Positions 50,427-59,765 of a stretch of DNA of 64,000 nt are shown here, piece after piece. Source of the DNA: Thalassospiraceae bacterium LMO-JJ14 (lineage in GTDB: Bacteria > Pseudomonadota > Alphaproteobacteria > Rhodospirillales > Casp-alpha2). Below the pieces are notes generated by a model that was not told the DNA's origin, did no database searches, and saw only the letters and a list, made by a program, of their open reading frames with translations. The position numbers were made by a program, and so were the translations under genes. The stretch spans positions 496,001-560,000 of the forward strand of contig CP134604.1 in the NCBI GenBank assembly GCA_021555105.2, written 5' to 3'. Position 1 is the first letter of the stretch; every line of letters starts with the position of its first letter.

Positions 50427-51682
50427 GCCTTGGCGCTATTTGTTCCGATTGAACGGTCATGCATTTCATTCGGCACAATCAGCTCGCGGTATTTAAGGGC
50501 AAACCGCGCGCCGATTTTACCGGCACATTCGTGATCGGGCTTATGGGACAGGTAAAGCTTGCCGTAAATATCCTGAATTTCCCTCGCCTGTTCGGGGGGC
50601 TGCCGGCCATCCAGGATGTCGAGTATGTCCTTAACGCCATCCAGAATATCGTCATCCGTAGACGGCAGTTGTTCATATAGGCCCCAGGTTGGGTGATTGC
50701 TGTGTACACGATCCCAGCCCACGAAATAACCGTTTGCCTGTGCTTCCCAGTATGGAACCGGAACGCCGCTACGGGGGTTTGCCAGCAACCGGGGAACCAG
50801 AACCGAAGCGCGGTTATAGCGGCTGAAATTGTACGGGCTATGATTGGTTGAAACGAGGGGCACATTGAAAATGGACGCGACCGAATCGATCCCGGACAAT
50901 GAAGAGATAAAGAAGCGGCATTTTGCAGCGATATAAATGTCCATGAAATCGCTGCGATACGTCGTTGCGTAGTCGATAATACGGGGGTTCATGCCACTTG
51001 GAAGCGGCTTTTCCACCACGGCACCGACCCGGATTGCGAAGCCGCCGCTTTCGGCAATATGCGTCGCCGCTTTGAGCATGGAATGAACATCGACGTTTCG
51101 AGCAAGCTGAAAACGCTCGTTCCACAGCGCTTTCTGATCAGGGCGCCAGGTTTCGAGGTATTGGTTGTCACGGGCGTGAAACGCGACAAACCAGTCATCT
51201 TCGCCGATGCCCATTTTTAACAGTTCCTGGCGGCCCTTCTCTTCCTCCTCGGGTGTGAAGCTCAAAACCGGTTCGGTTTGATCGTATACGCGATAATCAA
51301 TGTGCGTATCTTGATAGCGTTCCCAGAACCGCGTGCGCGAAAGTATCGGGCGTATGGAGAATGCCAGCCACGTGCCGATTTTGCTCTCGATAAACCGGAC
51401 GGGATAGGCGTCGGTTCGCAGCCACATTTCGAAAAGCTGTCGATTGGATGGGTTGAGTCCAAAAAAAATGTACAAGGTGCGCTTTGGCATGCCGTGCACC
51501 TGCATGCGTCGAATGAACACCTCTGCATTTTCTGCCAGGTGTCCGATCCGTTGCGTGTACATCGTGCCGAATCGAAACTTAAAGAAAGGCTCTATCAAAT
51601 AGAGCATGGGCAGGCCGATGAGCGTAAAGGCCAGCCGATAGATTTGCCGGAAACAAGTGATGATGTAGGGCTTAATCGGCAT
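50423..51682 (-). CDS. TIGR04372-type putative glycosyltransferase
   Basis: 419-aa protein. A hydrophobic N-terminal segment (LAFTLIGLPMLYLIEPFF) may anchor it to the membrane; TQRIGHLAENAEVFIRRMQ and PSNRQLFEMWLR follow, the pattern I associate with the TIGR04372 family. FVAFHARDNQYLETWRPD, SGIDSVASIFNVPLVSTNHS and VGWDRVHSNHPTWGLYE are further conserved-looking blocks. Inferred to be a GT-B-type transferase; no donor can be named. A 158-base gap with two hairpins lies upstream. Confidence 0.75.
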   Translation of the reverse strand: MPIKPYIITCFRQIYRLAFTLIGLPMLYLIEPFFKFRFGTMYTQRIGHLAENAEVFIRRMQVHGMPKRTLYIFFGLNPSNRQLFEMWLRTDAYPVRFIESKIGTWLAFSIRPILSRTRFWERYQDTHIDYRVYDQTEPVLSFTPEEEEKGRQELLKMGIGEDDWFVAFHARDNQYLETWRPDQKALWNERFQLARNVDVHSMLKAATHIAESGGFAIRVGAVVEKPLPSGMNPRIIDYATTYRSDFMDIYIAAKCRFFISSLSGIDSVASIFNVPLVSTNHSPYNFSRYNRASVLVPRLLANPRSGVPVPYWEAQANGYFVGWDRVHSNHPTWGLYEQLPSTDDDILDGVKDILDILDGRQPPEQAREIQDIYGKLYLSHKPDHECAGKIGARFALKYRELIVPNEMHDRSIGTNSAKA

Positions 51683-51776
51683 TGTGTTTCAAGTTCCTCA
51701 GGCGATCGAGTTCTTGCCAAACAGCGGCCGTGGACTCACATCGCGCGAGGTGTCCTGCGCTGGTGATGTTTTTTCT

Positions 51777-51840
51777 TTGCGGCTGAGCAAAGCCAAGCCG
51801 CAAGCAAGGACGCACACCGGTGACGGAGAAGCGCTCACCG
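51777..51840 (-). other. Two tandem hairpins after the epimerase gene
   Basis: Immediately after the epimerase stop the minus strand carries a 6-bp hairpin (CGGTGA/TCACCG, 11-base loop), then an 8-bp hairpin (TTGCGGCT/AGCCGCAA, 11-base loop) followed by A-rich sequence. No T-run follows in the direction of transcription, so a simple intrinsic terminator is unlikely; pausing, mRNA stability or processing are possible. Confidence 0.4.
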
Positions 51841-52842
51841 TCATTTCATGCTCTTTTCCTGCATCAACTTGATGTTGAAGTATTTCGGATCGTCCATCGG
51901 ATCGGGGACCCGGCCGTCGGCAAAGGCCTCTGCCAGATCGCGGACGGCATCGACGACGGTGCGCGTTGCGGTGAAACCCAACTCGGTGCGCATTTTCTCT
52001 GACGAGACGTGATACGAACGGTTGTCGTCGCTCGGCACGCTTACGATCTCGACGTCGGTGCCGAGGCCTTCGCGGACCATCTCGGCGATGTCCTTGACTT
52101 TGAAGTTCTCGTACCCGGCGTTGTAGATCTTGCCGTCGATCTTTTCGTCGTCGCACTGCAAAAGGAACAGATACAGATCGACCATGTCGTCGATGTGGAT
52201 GTTCGGGCGTTTTTGCTCGCCGCCGAAGACCGTGATCTTGCCCTTGTTGAGGGCATGATTGGTAAGGATGTTGACGGTCAGGTCAAGGCGCAGCCGGGGC
52301 GCATAGCCGCACACGGTCGACGGGCGGATGGTGCAGGTGACGAAACCGGGCGCGCGCTCTTCATCCAGAACCTTTTCGCAAAGCGCCTTGTATTTGGAAT
52401 AGTCGGTCAACGGCTCCAGGGACATGTCCTCGGTGACGTTTTCCTCTTCCTTGATGCCGTAGACGCTTGATGATGAGGCGTAGATGAAGCGTTTGACGCC
52501 GGCGGCTTTCGATGCCTGAACCAGCGGGCGGAACGCATCGTAGTTGATGGACTTTCCGAGATCGGGATCGAGGTCGTAGGACGGATCGTTGGAAATACAG
52601 GCGAGGTGAATGACCGCGGTGCACCCCTGAAGCGCCTTCGCCACGGCTTCGGGATCGCGCAGATCGCCTTTGACTTCGGTGAGCCGGCCACTGTCGCGGT
52701 AATCCTTGAACAGGTCCTCACCGTACAGATAAAGATCGAGCACCGAGACTTCATGGCCTTCGGCGAGCAACTTCGGCACCAGCGCACTGCCGACATAGCC
52801 GGCACCGCCCGTGACAAGGACTTTCCACTGTTTTTTTGACAT
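51841..52842 (-). CDS. NAD-dependent epimerase/dehydratase
   Basis: 333-aa extended SDR. VLVTGGAGYVGSALVPKLL near residue 8 binds NAD; FIYASSSSVYGIKEEENV near 119 and Y149-x3-K (DYSKYK) are the catalytic elements; FGGEQKRPNIHIDDMVDLY is typical of the GalE/GMER-like group. Expected to act on a nucleotide sugar. It is followed 11 bases upstream by the cytidylyltransferase-kinase fusion, so the substrate might be the nucleotide sugar that fusion produces. Confidence 0.85.
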   Translation of the reverse strand: MSKKQWKVLVTGGAGYVGSALVPKLLAEGHEVSVLDLYLYGEDLFKDYRDSGRLTEVKGDLRDPEAVAKALQGCTAVIHLACISNDPSYDLDPDLGKSINYDAFRPLVQASKAAGVKRFIYASSSSVYGIKEEENVTEDMSLEPLTDYSKYKALCEKVLDEERAPGFVTCTIRPSTVCGYAPRLRLDLTVNILTNHALNKGKITVFGGEQKRPNIHIDDMVDLYLFLLQCDDEKIDGKIYNAGYENFKVKDIAEMVREGLGTDVEIVSVPSDDNRSYHVSSEKMRTELGFTATRTVVDAVRDLAEAFADGRVPDPMDDPKYFNIKLMQEKSMK

Positions 52843-52853
52843 CGATGTTTCCG

Positions 52854-54410
52854 TTATTTCAAGAGGGTTGTGATGTAGCGCGAGAGCGGCACTTTCTCGA
52901 TCGACCGCCGGTGTCCGACGATCCCGACCTTAATCGCACCAGCCGCATTGCCGACGAAACCGACAAGATTGAGCGGCGTGCCGGTCGAGGCGAGCGGCGA
53001 CGAAATGGCCAGGAAGGCATCGCCGGCACCGACCGTATCGACGACGGTCCGGGTGAAGGCGGGAATGCGCGCCGGCGGCTTGCCGTCCTCGAACACCACA
53101 CAGCCGTGCTGGCCGTGCGTGATGATGAATTTCTTGCAATCGATCCGCTTCGAAAGATTGTCCGTGACCACGGATTCGATAGAACTGAATCTGTCGCCCG
53201 AGGCCAGTTGCGCTTCCGGTGCATCGATGCACACGAAGTCGCATTTGCGGTATTTTGTGATCAGATTGAATCCGAGATTGGCGCTATTGGTCTGTGTGTT
53301 CACGGCCAGGAATTTCGATTTTTCTATCAGCACCTCGATCGACGGCATGGTCAGCATGCCGTGGCCAAAGTCGGTGGCGATGACGACGTCGGCATCCGTT
53401 ATCCGGTCCGAGATCATATCCGTGATCTGCTTTTCCAGCGCTTCGTCCGGCAGCGAATCGTCGAAGTCGTAAACCTCGAACAGCTTGCGCATATACCCAT
53501 CGTCGATGTAACGGCACTTGCGCGTTGTCGGCGCATTGTCACGATAGATCGGCGACAGCTTCACGTTCGGCTTGAGCTGGTCGCGGATCAGCTCCTCGAA
53601 CGAATTCTTGCGGCCTAGCACGGTCACCACCTCGACCTCGGCACAGAAATCGGCAACGTGGTTGGCGGCGGCCAGCACGCCGCCGGCGAAAATCTCACCG
53701 TACTTGGCATGCGTCGCGATCATGTTTTCCTTGGGTGCCTTGGCCATGGCGCGAACGTACTGGTACTCGTCGATGATCGCGTCGCCGACCAGCAGGACCC
53801 GGGTATTGGCGACGGAATCGATGGCGCTGCTGATGGCCGCCTCGGTGCCGTCATTGCGGTGCGTCTCAAGGAATTCGCGCAGCGTCTCGTCGTGGACGTC
53901 CATGTATTTGTTGATCAGTTCCGACGACGAGAACGTGATGTCGTTGGTAAACACCAGCCGTCCGCCGTGCCGTTCGACAGCGTGGCGTTCCTGGACGATC
54001 TTGCCGGTGATATCGTCCTTCGGGTTTTCGTAGTCCGATCCCTTGACGTATGCCGACGGCCTGATGATTTCCAGCACGGCTTCGGCCGACGGCTCGCGCG
54101 AGATGCCGACATAGTCCACGTACTCCAGCGCGCCGAGCATTTCAGCACGCAGATTCTCCGTGAAGATCGGCCGTCCCGGCCCCTTGTTGACGAGGCTGTC
54201 GGTGGTGATGGTCACGATCAGAACATCGCATTCCTTGCGCGCCATCTGCAGGTGGCGGACATGCCCGAGGTGCACCAGATCGAAAACGCCGTGGCACAGC
54301 CCCACGGTCTTGCCGCCGTTGCGCAGTGCGGCGGCGATCTCTCCCAGGTCGGCCAGGGATTTAATTTTCGCGCGCGCATCGCGGACGCTGGTCAAATTCT
54401 GATTGGGCAT
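52854..54410 (-). CDS. Cytidylyltransferase-PfkB kinase fusion (HldE-like, domains in reversed order)
   Basis: 518-aa cytosolic protein. The N-terminal third is a nucleotidyltransferase with HLGH at residues 47-50 (CHGVFDLVHLGHVRHLQ) and a downstream FSSSELINKY segment. After a linker near residue 180, a PfkB-type sugar kinase follows, with FAGGVLAAANHVADF near 240 and the anion-hole motif DTVGAGDAFLA (GAGD 461-464). HldE has the same two activities but kinase first, so this is the opposite order. It may phosphorylate a sugar at one position and activate it with CTP, possibly a heptose. ATG chosen one base after the epimerase stop. Confidence 0.85.
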   Translation of the reverse strand: MPNQNLTSVRDARAKIKSLADLGEIAAALRNGGKTVGLCHGVFDLVHLGHVRHLQMARKECDVLIVTITTDSLVNKGPGRPIFTENLRAEMLGALEYVDYVGISREPSAEAVLEIIRPSAYVKGSDYENPKDDITGKIVQERHAVERHGGRLVFTNDITFSSSELINKYMDVHDETLREFLETHRNDGTEAAISSAIDSVANTRVLLVGDAIIDEYQYVRAMAKAPKENMIATHAKYGEIFAGGVLAAANHVADFCAEVEVVTVLGRKNSFEELIRDQLKPNVKLSPIYRDNAPTTRKCRYIDDGYMRKLFEVYDFDDSLPDEALEKQITDMISDRITDADVVIATDFGHGMLTMPSIEVLIEKSKFLAVNTQTNSANLGFNLITKYRKCDFVCIDAPEAQLASGDRFSSIESVVTDNLSKRIDCKKFIITHGQHGCVVFEDGKPPARIPAFTRTVVDTVGAGDAFLAISSPLASTGTPLNLVGFVGNAAGAIKVGIVGHRRSIEKVPLSRYITTLLK

Positions 54411-54411
54411 A

Positions 54412-55401
54412 TTATTTCTTATCCAGGTATTTGAACCACCCGGCGGTGGCATCGGCGATCTTGTCGGTTGTCCAAACGGGGGCTTCGCCCCAGTAGTCTA
54501 TGTTCTCGAGCATGATGGCGACACCGTCCTCGAACGGGACCTTGGCCTGCCAGTTCAGAAGTTCCTTGATCCGTGTGGTGTCGGCATAGGTGCAATCGGG
54601 CTCGCCGGGGCGTTTCGGGATATGCACAACGTCGCCGCCGAGCAGCTCGACCAGCCGGTTCACACTATATGTATTGTCGGAACCGATATTCATGATTTCG
54701 CCGCTGACATTCGATTCCGCTGCCGCCTCGAAGGCCGCCACGGCATCGCCGACGAAGGTGAAGTCCCGGGTCTGGGTGCCGTCGCCGACGACGGTGTACG
54801 GCTCGCCGGCCAGTTTCTGCGCCAGAAAGACCCCGAACACGGCGCCGTAGGTGCCGCTGGTCCGCGACCGCGGCCCGTAGATATTGAACATCCTGAGCGA
54901 CACCGCGGGCAGGCCGTAAAGCTGGCACCAGTGCATCACGCACTGCTCGCCCAGATATTTTGCCAGCGCATATGGATACTGTGGCCGCGTCTCGGCCGTT
55001 TCCGGTGTCGGATAGACATCGGGGATGCCGTAACACGATGACGACGCGGCATAGACAAAGCGCTTTACGCCGGCGGCGCGCGCCGCTTCGAGGACGGCAA
55101 GGGTGCCGTCGACGTTGGCGTGCATGTATGCCATCGGCTGCTCGATGGACGGCACGATGTCGGCCAGCGCGGCCAGGTGAAATACCCACTCGGCCCCGTC
55201 GAACGCGGCGCCGAGGACGGCGGGGTCGTTGATGTCGCCGACATGAACGCTCAGCCCGTCCTGGTCTTTCAGGTGCGCCAGGTTATCAAGGCGTCCGGTC
55301 GAGCAGTTATCGATAACCGCAACGGTGTGCCCGTGCGACAACAGCCGTTCCGTCAGATGAGAGCCGATAAATCCGGCGCCGCCGGTTACGATACAACGCA
55401 C
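54412..55401 (-). CDS. UDP-sugar 4-epimerase-type NAD-dependent epimerase
   Basis: 329-aa extended SDR. CIVTGGAGFIGSHLTERLL at residues 3-21 binds NAD; FVYAASSSCYGIPDVYPTPE near 115 gives catalytic Ser, and Y144-x3-K (YALAKY) the Tyr-Lys pair; RMFNIYGPRSRTSGTYGAVF is typical of GalE/WbpP-like UDP-hexose(NAc) 4-epimerases. Translation probably starts at GTG, as AAGGAG lies six bases before it; an out-of-frame ATG two bases upstream is misleading. A 192-base gap precedes it, the largest in the locus, with a possible but weak promoter. Confidence 0.87.
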   Translation of the reverse strand: MRCIVTGGAGFIGSHLTERLLSHGHTVAVIDNCSTGRLDNLAHLKDQDGLSVHVGDINDPAVLGAAFDGAEWVFHLAALADIVPSIEQPMAYMHANVDGTLAVLEAARAAGVKRFVYAASSSCYGIPDVYPTPETAETRPQYPYALAKYLGEQCVMHWCQLYGLPAVSLRMFNIYGPRSRTSGTYGAVFGVFLAQKLAGEPYTVVGDGTQTRDFTFVGDAVAAFEAAAESNVSGEIMNIGSDNTYSVNRLVELLGGDVVHIPKRPGEPDCTYADTTRIKELLNWQAKVPFEDGVAIMLENIDYWGEAPVWTTDKIADATAGWFKYLDKK

Positions 55402-55593
55402 ATTCTACTCCTTGGTGCCGCAATTAACATGTGATTGAAGGTCCCGTTATTCGGATAAGATGAAAAAGTGTTTTTGTCGATGTTAGAGGTGCCCGCGTTT
55501 CCGCAATTGCACCAATCGACGGCACGTCGTGAGAACAGCCACAAGATTTCGTCGGTACGTTTTTCGATGCGGGTCAGAAAATGACATCATCGA
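55402..55593 (-). promoter_or_regulatory. Largest intergenic gap in the locus, with a strong ribosome binding site and weak promoter-like sequence
   Basis: The gap ends with AAGGAG placed ideally before the epimerase GTG. Further upstream on the minus strand TTGCGG is followed 15 bases later by TAACAT, a poor match to -35/-10 boxes. The sequence is more AT-rich than its flanks. An internal promoter here is possible, not shown. Confidence 0.25.
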
Positions 55594-57495
55594 TTACTTC
55601 GATTCGAAACGGCCGGGCGTTGATGCCACGGTCGCCCAAAACCGTTGCACGGGGTCGGGGATCGACCGGATCGAATAGACCTCTTCGAGTATCGCTTCGG
55701 CGTCGGGCACGACATTGCCCTTCAAATCCTCCGCCAGTTGCTCCGGCGTTTCGTAGATCGGGTAGTCGCCGTAATAGCGGGTGTCCATGCTGTCGACGGG
55801 GATCAAAAACGGGTAATAGGGCTTGCCTGCCGCAAGGGTTTCGAACATGGCGCCGGACAGGATAGGGCCGACGACGAAGTCGGCCCACGAAAGGGCCTCC
55901 TGGTAAGGCTCGGACTTGGACAGAGGACAGTCGAGCTGGAAGGCGCGCGCGACATTTTCGTAATAGGACGGCTTCCACCTGCCTGGACCGGGGTGCAGCT
56001 TGAAGCGGACATTGTAGCCGAGGGATTTCAGCATCCTGACGGTGCGGACAAAGAACACGAAGGCGTAACTGTTCAAGCCACGAAGATCCTGGAGCAGCGG
56101 CGTGTATTGCAGGACGAGCACGTTCGCGCCCTGGGAAGGCGCCTTCTGCAGGGCGCCTTGCCGGCGTGGTGCCAATGCAAGCGGCGAGCCGACGTGAGCG
56201 CGCGGTTGACGGGCGCTGATATCGTCCAGCCACATGTCGTTTACGCGGCCCCAACTAAGACATCGTGTGACCATAGGTTCTGTCCGCGGCTCCCCGCCAA
56301 GCGAATCGACGCGGTCGACGATCGGGATATGCGGGCTGTGCCAGATATAGTCGACCTCGATACCCGCGTTCTTGCCTTGCTCGCAGTAAAACCGATTGGG
56401 CGGGTTTCTGACCCCATCGACGACGACGCGGCACGGCCGATGCCGATCACAGACCGCCGCGGCTTCCATGGCTTGCGTGTAGGTTTTCTTCAACTCGTCC
56501 GCGGCCATCCGGTTCGCGATAATACGGCGAAGCGTCGTCGGCAGGTGGGAAGGGTGGTTTTCCAGATAAGCAACGATTTCCCGCGACTTGTCATCGATTG
56601 CTTTTTCTTGGGCTGCGCTGAGCCGGACGGGTTGGTGTTTGCTGAACACAACGCCGGCCTTAAGACATTTCCAAATCAGCATGAATTTCTTTGGCGCGGC
56701 GCGGGCAGAAACCACGGGGGCACATTCGCTCTGCGTGATACCCGTCAGCAAAACGCCGAGCAGGTTTGTGTTCACGAGAACAAGCACCCTGTCGCGCTTC
56801 TTCCGCCACATGGCCAGGAAGGATGAAAGGCCCGACAACGAAAGCTCATAGACCCTTGCCAGGCATTCGCGGAAATCGATCTGCCGTTTCTTCGCGTAAG
56901 CACGGTCGGCGATGGATGACAGTCCGTCGGAATCGTCGCTTCTGTCGGAAAACAGGATTTGAGCGTCCTTGCAGACGGCCTCGACGATGCTGCACCGCTC
57001 GGGTTTCGAGAGCACGTTCAATTCGCTGGCGAACTCATAGAAGATAATTTCACGGCATGAAAACTCATCGATCAGTTGGCGCAAAGCCCGGTCGAGCCGG
57101 TAAAAATTCATCATGCAAACAAAAATCTCGCCGTGCAGGGCCTTGCCCAGGGAAACGCCGTCGATGACCGTGACGTCTTTATTCGACGCGTCGTAAACCC
57201 ACCCGTTCGAATGAATGAAAATATCCGGGCCAAGTTTTTCCGGAATGTCCCAGTTCAGTAACCCGCGTTCAAAATAGATACAGTCGTAATCGTTTTGCGT
57301 TAGTTCTTCGGCCAACAGCCAATTGCACGTGACGATCAATGTGTCTGGATCGACAATCGCTTCATCGGTGAGCGGCCGATCATCGACGATCAGCGCAAGA
57401 CGCGCGTACCGCGCGCGCAAATTTGGCGGCGTTACGAATATCTCACTCAATCCCGCAGCCCGTGACGCTTTGGGCTGCGAACTCGAATCGTTCAT
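55594..57495 (-). CDS. Large GT-B-like surface-polysaccharide protein
   Basis: 633-aa soluble protein not recognised at family level. The C-terminal third resembles capsule or CDP-glycerol-type transferases: VLVLQYTPLLQDLRGLN near residue 470, VRFKLHPGPGRWKPSYYEN (K-L-H-P motif) near 510 and DFVVGPILSGAMFETLAAGK near 555. The N-terminal part (YARLALIVDDRPLTDEAIVD and IYFERGLLNWDIPEKLGPD) may bind the acceptor. Adjacent to the NeuC homologue, so transfer of, or onto, the nonulosonic acid is a reasonable guess. Start taken at the ATG of MNDSSSQPKA, 43 bases after the NeuC stop. Confidence 0.65.
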   Translation of the reverse strand: MNDSSSQPKASRAAGLSEIFVTPPNLRARYARLALIVDDRPLTDEAIVDPDTLIVTCNWLLAEELTQNDYDCIYFERGLLNWDIPEKLGPDIFIHSNGWVYDASNKDVTVIDGVSLGKALHGEIFVCMMNFYRLDRALRQLIDEFSCREIIFYEFASELNVLSKPERCSIVEAVCKDAQILFSDRSDDSDGLSSIADRAYAKKRQIDFRECLARVYELSLSGLSSFLAMWRKKRDRVLVLVNTNLLGVLLTGITQSECAPVVSARAAPKKFMLIWKCLKAGVVFSKHQPVRLSAAQEKAIDDKSREIVAYLENHPSHLPTTLRRIIANRMAADELKKTYTQAMEAAAVCDRHRPCRVVVDGVRNPPNRFYCEQGKNAGIEVDYIWHSPHIPIVDRVDSLGGEPRTEPMVTRCLSWGRVNDMWLDDISARQPRAHVGSPLALAPRRQGALQKAPSQGANVLVLQYTPLLQDLRGLNSYAFVFFVRTVRMLKSLGYNVRFKLHPGPGRWKPSYYENVARAFQLDCPLSKSEPYQEALSWADFVVGPILSGAMFETLAAGKPYYPFLIPVDSMDTRYYGDYPIYETPEQLAEDLKGNVVPDAEAILEEVYSIRSIPDPVQRFWATVASTPGRFESK

Positions 57496-57538
57496 CAGGT
57501 CAGTGTTGTCTATTGTTCTGGCGCTCAATCGCTGAATG

Positions 57539-58705
57539 TTATCTGACAGGCCGGTCGATGAAGCTTTTCTGCAACGGAAGCTGCCATATTTCTTCGCCTC
57601 GAAGGATCTCGAAAAATTTGTCCGCGCTGCCGCCTTCGCCGAAAGACATGCAGGGTTCAACGCGGGACGGAAGATTCATGATCGTCGTATAGATCGCATC
57701 CGTATCTTCCGGGGTATCGAATATGGCGTGGTTTTCCGCACGGTTTTTCTGCCGGGTTCCGATGTTGACGCATGGCACGCCGAACACCGGTGCCTCCCTG
57801 ACGCCGGAGCTTGAGTTTCCGACGATATAACGGGCATTTTTCAAGAGCGTCAGATATTCCTCGAACCGAAGCGAGGGGAACAGTTTTACATTGGGCTGTT
57901 CCGCGAAGTGGTTCACTTCGGTCATGATGTTATCGGAGCCGAGATCGTTGTTCGAGTGGACCACGATATAATTATGTCCGGTTTGGGCCAGCGCCTTGAT
58001 AATGGCTTTGATCTTCTTTTCCTGCAGATTTATTTCCGTCGTTACCGGATGACAGATAAAGATGGCGTACTCATCGAAGTCGATTTCATAGTATTCTTTT
58101 GCTTCATCCAAGGTCGGCAAGTTGTTGCTTCGCAGGACATCCACTTCGGGCGAGCCGATCACGAAAATAGAGTCTTCGCGTTCCCCCAGTTGCAACAGCC
58201 TGTCCTTGGCGCTGTCGTTCGAGACGAAATGCACATGTACCAGCTTGGAAATTGCGTGGCGCATCGACTCGTCGATTGTTCCCGAAACTTCACCGCCTTC
58301 GATGTGGGCAATTCGGACGTTGTTCAGCGACCCCGACAAGGCGCCGGCGAGGGCCTCGATCCGATCGCCGTGCACGACGAACAGATCCGGGTTCCGTTCA
58401 TTGATGTAATGGCTGAATTGCGTCAGGGCGCTTGCCAGCGACAAATCCATGCTGGTCATCGTGTTGGAGGATTGATTGAACAACGGAAAGATGTTCGAGA
58501 AACCCGCCTTGTGAATCGCATTCACGGTAAAGCCGTACTTTTTCAACAAGTGCATGCCCGTCGCAACGATCTCGGTATGAAATTTACCGGACGCTTCAAC
58601 CCGTTCGATCAAGGGCTTGAGCTTGCCGAAATCGGCACGGGTCGCCGTCATGAAGGTGACGAACGGTCCCGCCAGTTCATCGTTTCCTATTGGATATCGG
58701 TCCAT
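57539..58705 (-). CDS. Hydrolysing UDP-HexNAc 2-epimerase (NeuC/LegG family)
   Basis: 388-aa GT-B-fold epimerase. FVTFMTATRADFGKLKPLI near the N-terminus has the R-x-D-x-x-K-like start of the hydrolysing branch, VVHGDRIEALAGAL near residue 110, HIEGGEVSGTIDESMRHAIS near 132 and GNSSSGVREAPVFGVPCVNI near 295 are the family motifs. It would release UDP and give ManNAc (sialic acid) or 2,4-diacetamido-trideoxy-mannose (legionaminic acid) for the adjacent NeuB homologue. Its start overlaps the NeuB stop by 19 bases. Confidence 0.92.
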   Translation of the reverse strand: MDRYPIGNDELAGPFVTFMTATRADFGKLKPLIERVEASGKFHTEIVATGMHLLKKYGFTVNAIHKAGFSNIFPLFNQSSNTMTSMDLSLASALTQFSHYINERNPDLFVVHGDRIEALAGALSGSLNNVRIAHIEGGEVSGTIDESMRHAISKLVHVHFVSNDSAKDRLLQLGEREDSIFVIGSPEVDVLRSNNLPTLDEAKEYYEIDFDEYAIFICHPVTTEINLQEKKIKAIIKALAQTGHNYIVVHSNNDLGSDNIMTEVNHFAEQPNVKLFPSLRFEEYLTLLKNARYIVGNSSSGVREAPVFGVPCVNIGTRQKNRAENHAIFDTPEDTDAIYTTIMNLPSRVEPCMSFGEGGSADKFFEILRGEEIWQLPLQKSFIDRPVR

Positions 58706-59724
58706 GAAATCTGCTCATCCGAATTGATGTCACGAGTCGCGACCTTGCCCAGTATGTCTTTGAAGTGCTCGGCAAGAATTTCGCCGGTTCCGGGACGCTT
58801 GACCCACAGATTGTCCATCGAAAAGGCCTCGCCCTTGCGAACCGGACGAATGGAAACGACACTTGCATAGGCGAAGGCAATGGTCGGGGCTTCACCTTCA
58901 TGGACCTTCTTGCCGCCGCCCATGGCCATATGAACGGCGCGGCTGCCAGCGATCAGTTCCGCCAGTTCGGCAGGGTCGATCGAAATCGGCACATCGGGCC
59001 CCGGCCAGGTTTTGTCCGAAGTGAAATGCTTTTCGAGGATGCAGGCGCCAAGTGCCGTCGCGGCGATGCAGGTATGGATACCGAGAGAGTGATCGCTCAG
59101 CCCGACCAGCTTCGTATCGTAACGCTGCTTGAGTTCATCCAGGGCGCGCAGGTGAACCTGATCGTAGGGCGTCGGATACATCGATGTGCATTGCAAAATG
59201 CAAACAGGCACATTCCTGGAGCGGAAGATTTCAACGCTTCTGTCAATCGCGTCCAGTCCGTTCATGCCGGTGCTGAGGATGACCGGCTTGCCGAAAGACG
59301 CAATGTGCTCAAGCAGCGGATAGTTGTTACATTCACCCGAACCTATTTTGTAGGCGGGCACATCCATACTTTCCAATAGATCCGCGGCGGCCCGGGAAAA
59401 TGGTGTAGAAAGGTAGATCATACCTTTGGACTGCACGTAGTCCATCAGCTTCTTATCTTCTTCCGGGGTCAATTTACACCGATCCATGATGTCCCAGATG
59501 GATTCTTTTGCGTTTCCGGGAATCACGTCGTTTCGAATCATTTCATCTTCGATGACATGGCACTGGAATTTTGCGCATTCGCATCCGGCGGCGGCGGCGT
59601 CATCAACCATTTGTATGGCTTTATCGAAAGAGCCTTCGTGATTAATGCCGATTTCCGCAATAACCAGGGGCGCGACATCCGGGCCGACCTCTCGGGTGCC
59701 GATAATAAAAGGAGCCACGTCCAT
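58687..59724 (-). CDS. Nonulosonic acid synthase (NeuB/LegI family)
   Basis: 345-aa PEP-dependent condensing enzyme. VIAEIGINHEGSFDKA near residue 25, YLSTPFSRAAADLLESM near 100, ILSTGMNGLDAI near 145 and ILEKHFTSDKTWPGPD near 230 form the TIM-barrel active site; the C-terminal SAF/antifreeze-like domain spans about 285-345 (SIRPVRKGEAFSMDNLWV). The ATG before MDVAPF has AGGAAGGACAGGAAC upstream and gives the normal family length; a GTG 45 bases earlier (59769) overlaps the SDR stop and is less likely. Product could be sialic, legionaminic or a relative. Confidence 0.92.
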   Translation of the reverse strand: MDVAPFIIGTREVGPDVAPLVIAEIGINHEGSFDKAIQMVDDAAAAGCECAKFQCHVIEDEMIRNDVIPGNAKESIWDIMDRCKLTPEEDKKLMDYVQSKGMIYLSTPFSRAAADLLESMDVPAYKIGSGECNNYPLLEHIASFGKPVILSTGMNGLDAIDRSVEIFRSRNVPVCILQCTSMYPTPYDQVHLRALDELKQRYDTKLVGLSDHSLGIHTCIAATALGACILEKHFTSDKTWPGPDVPISIDPAELAELIAGSRAVHMAMGGGKKVHEGEAPTIAFAYASVVSIRPVRKGEAFSMDNLWVKRPGTGEILAEHFKDILGKVATRDINSDEQISWTDIQ

Positions 59725-59765
59725 ATTTGCGTTCCTGTCCTTCCTATTGATTTCAGTTTTCAGCG

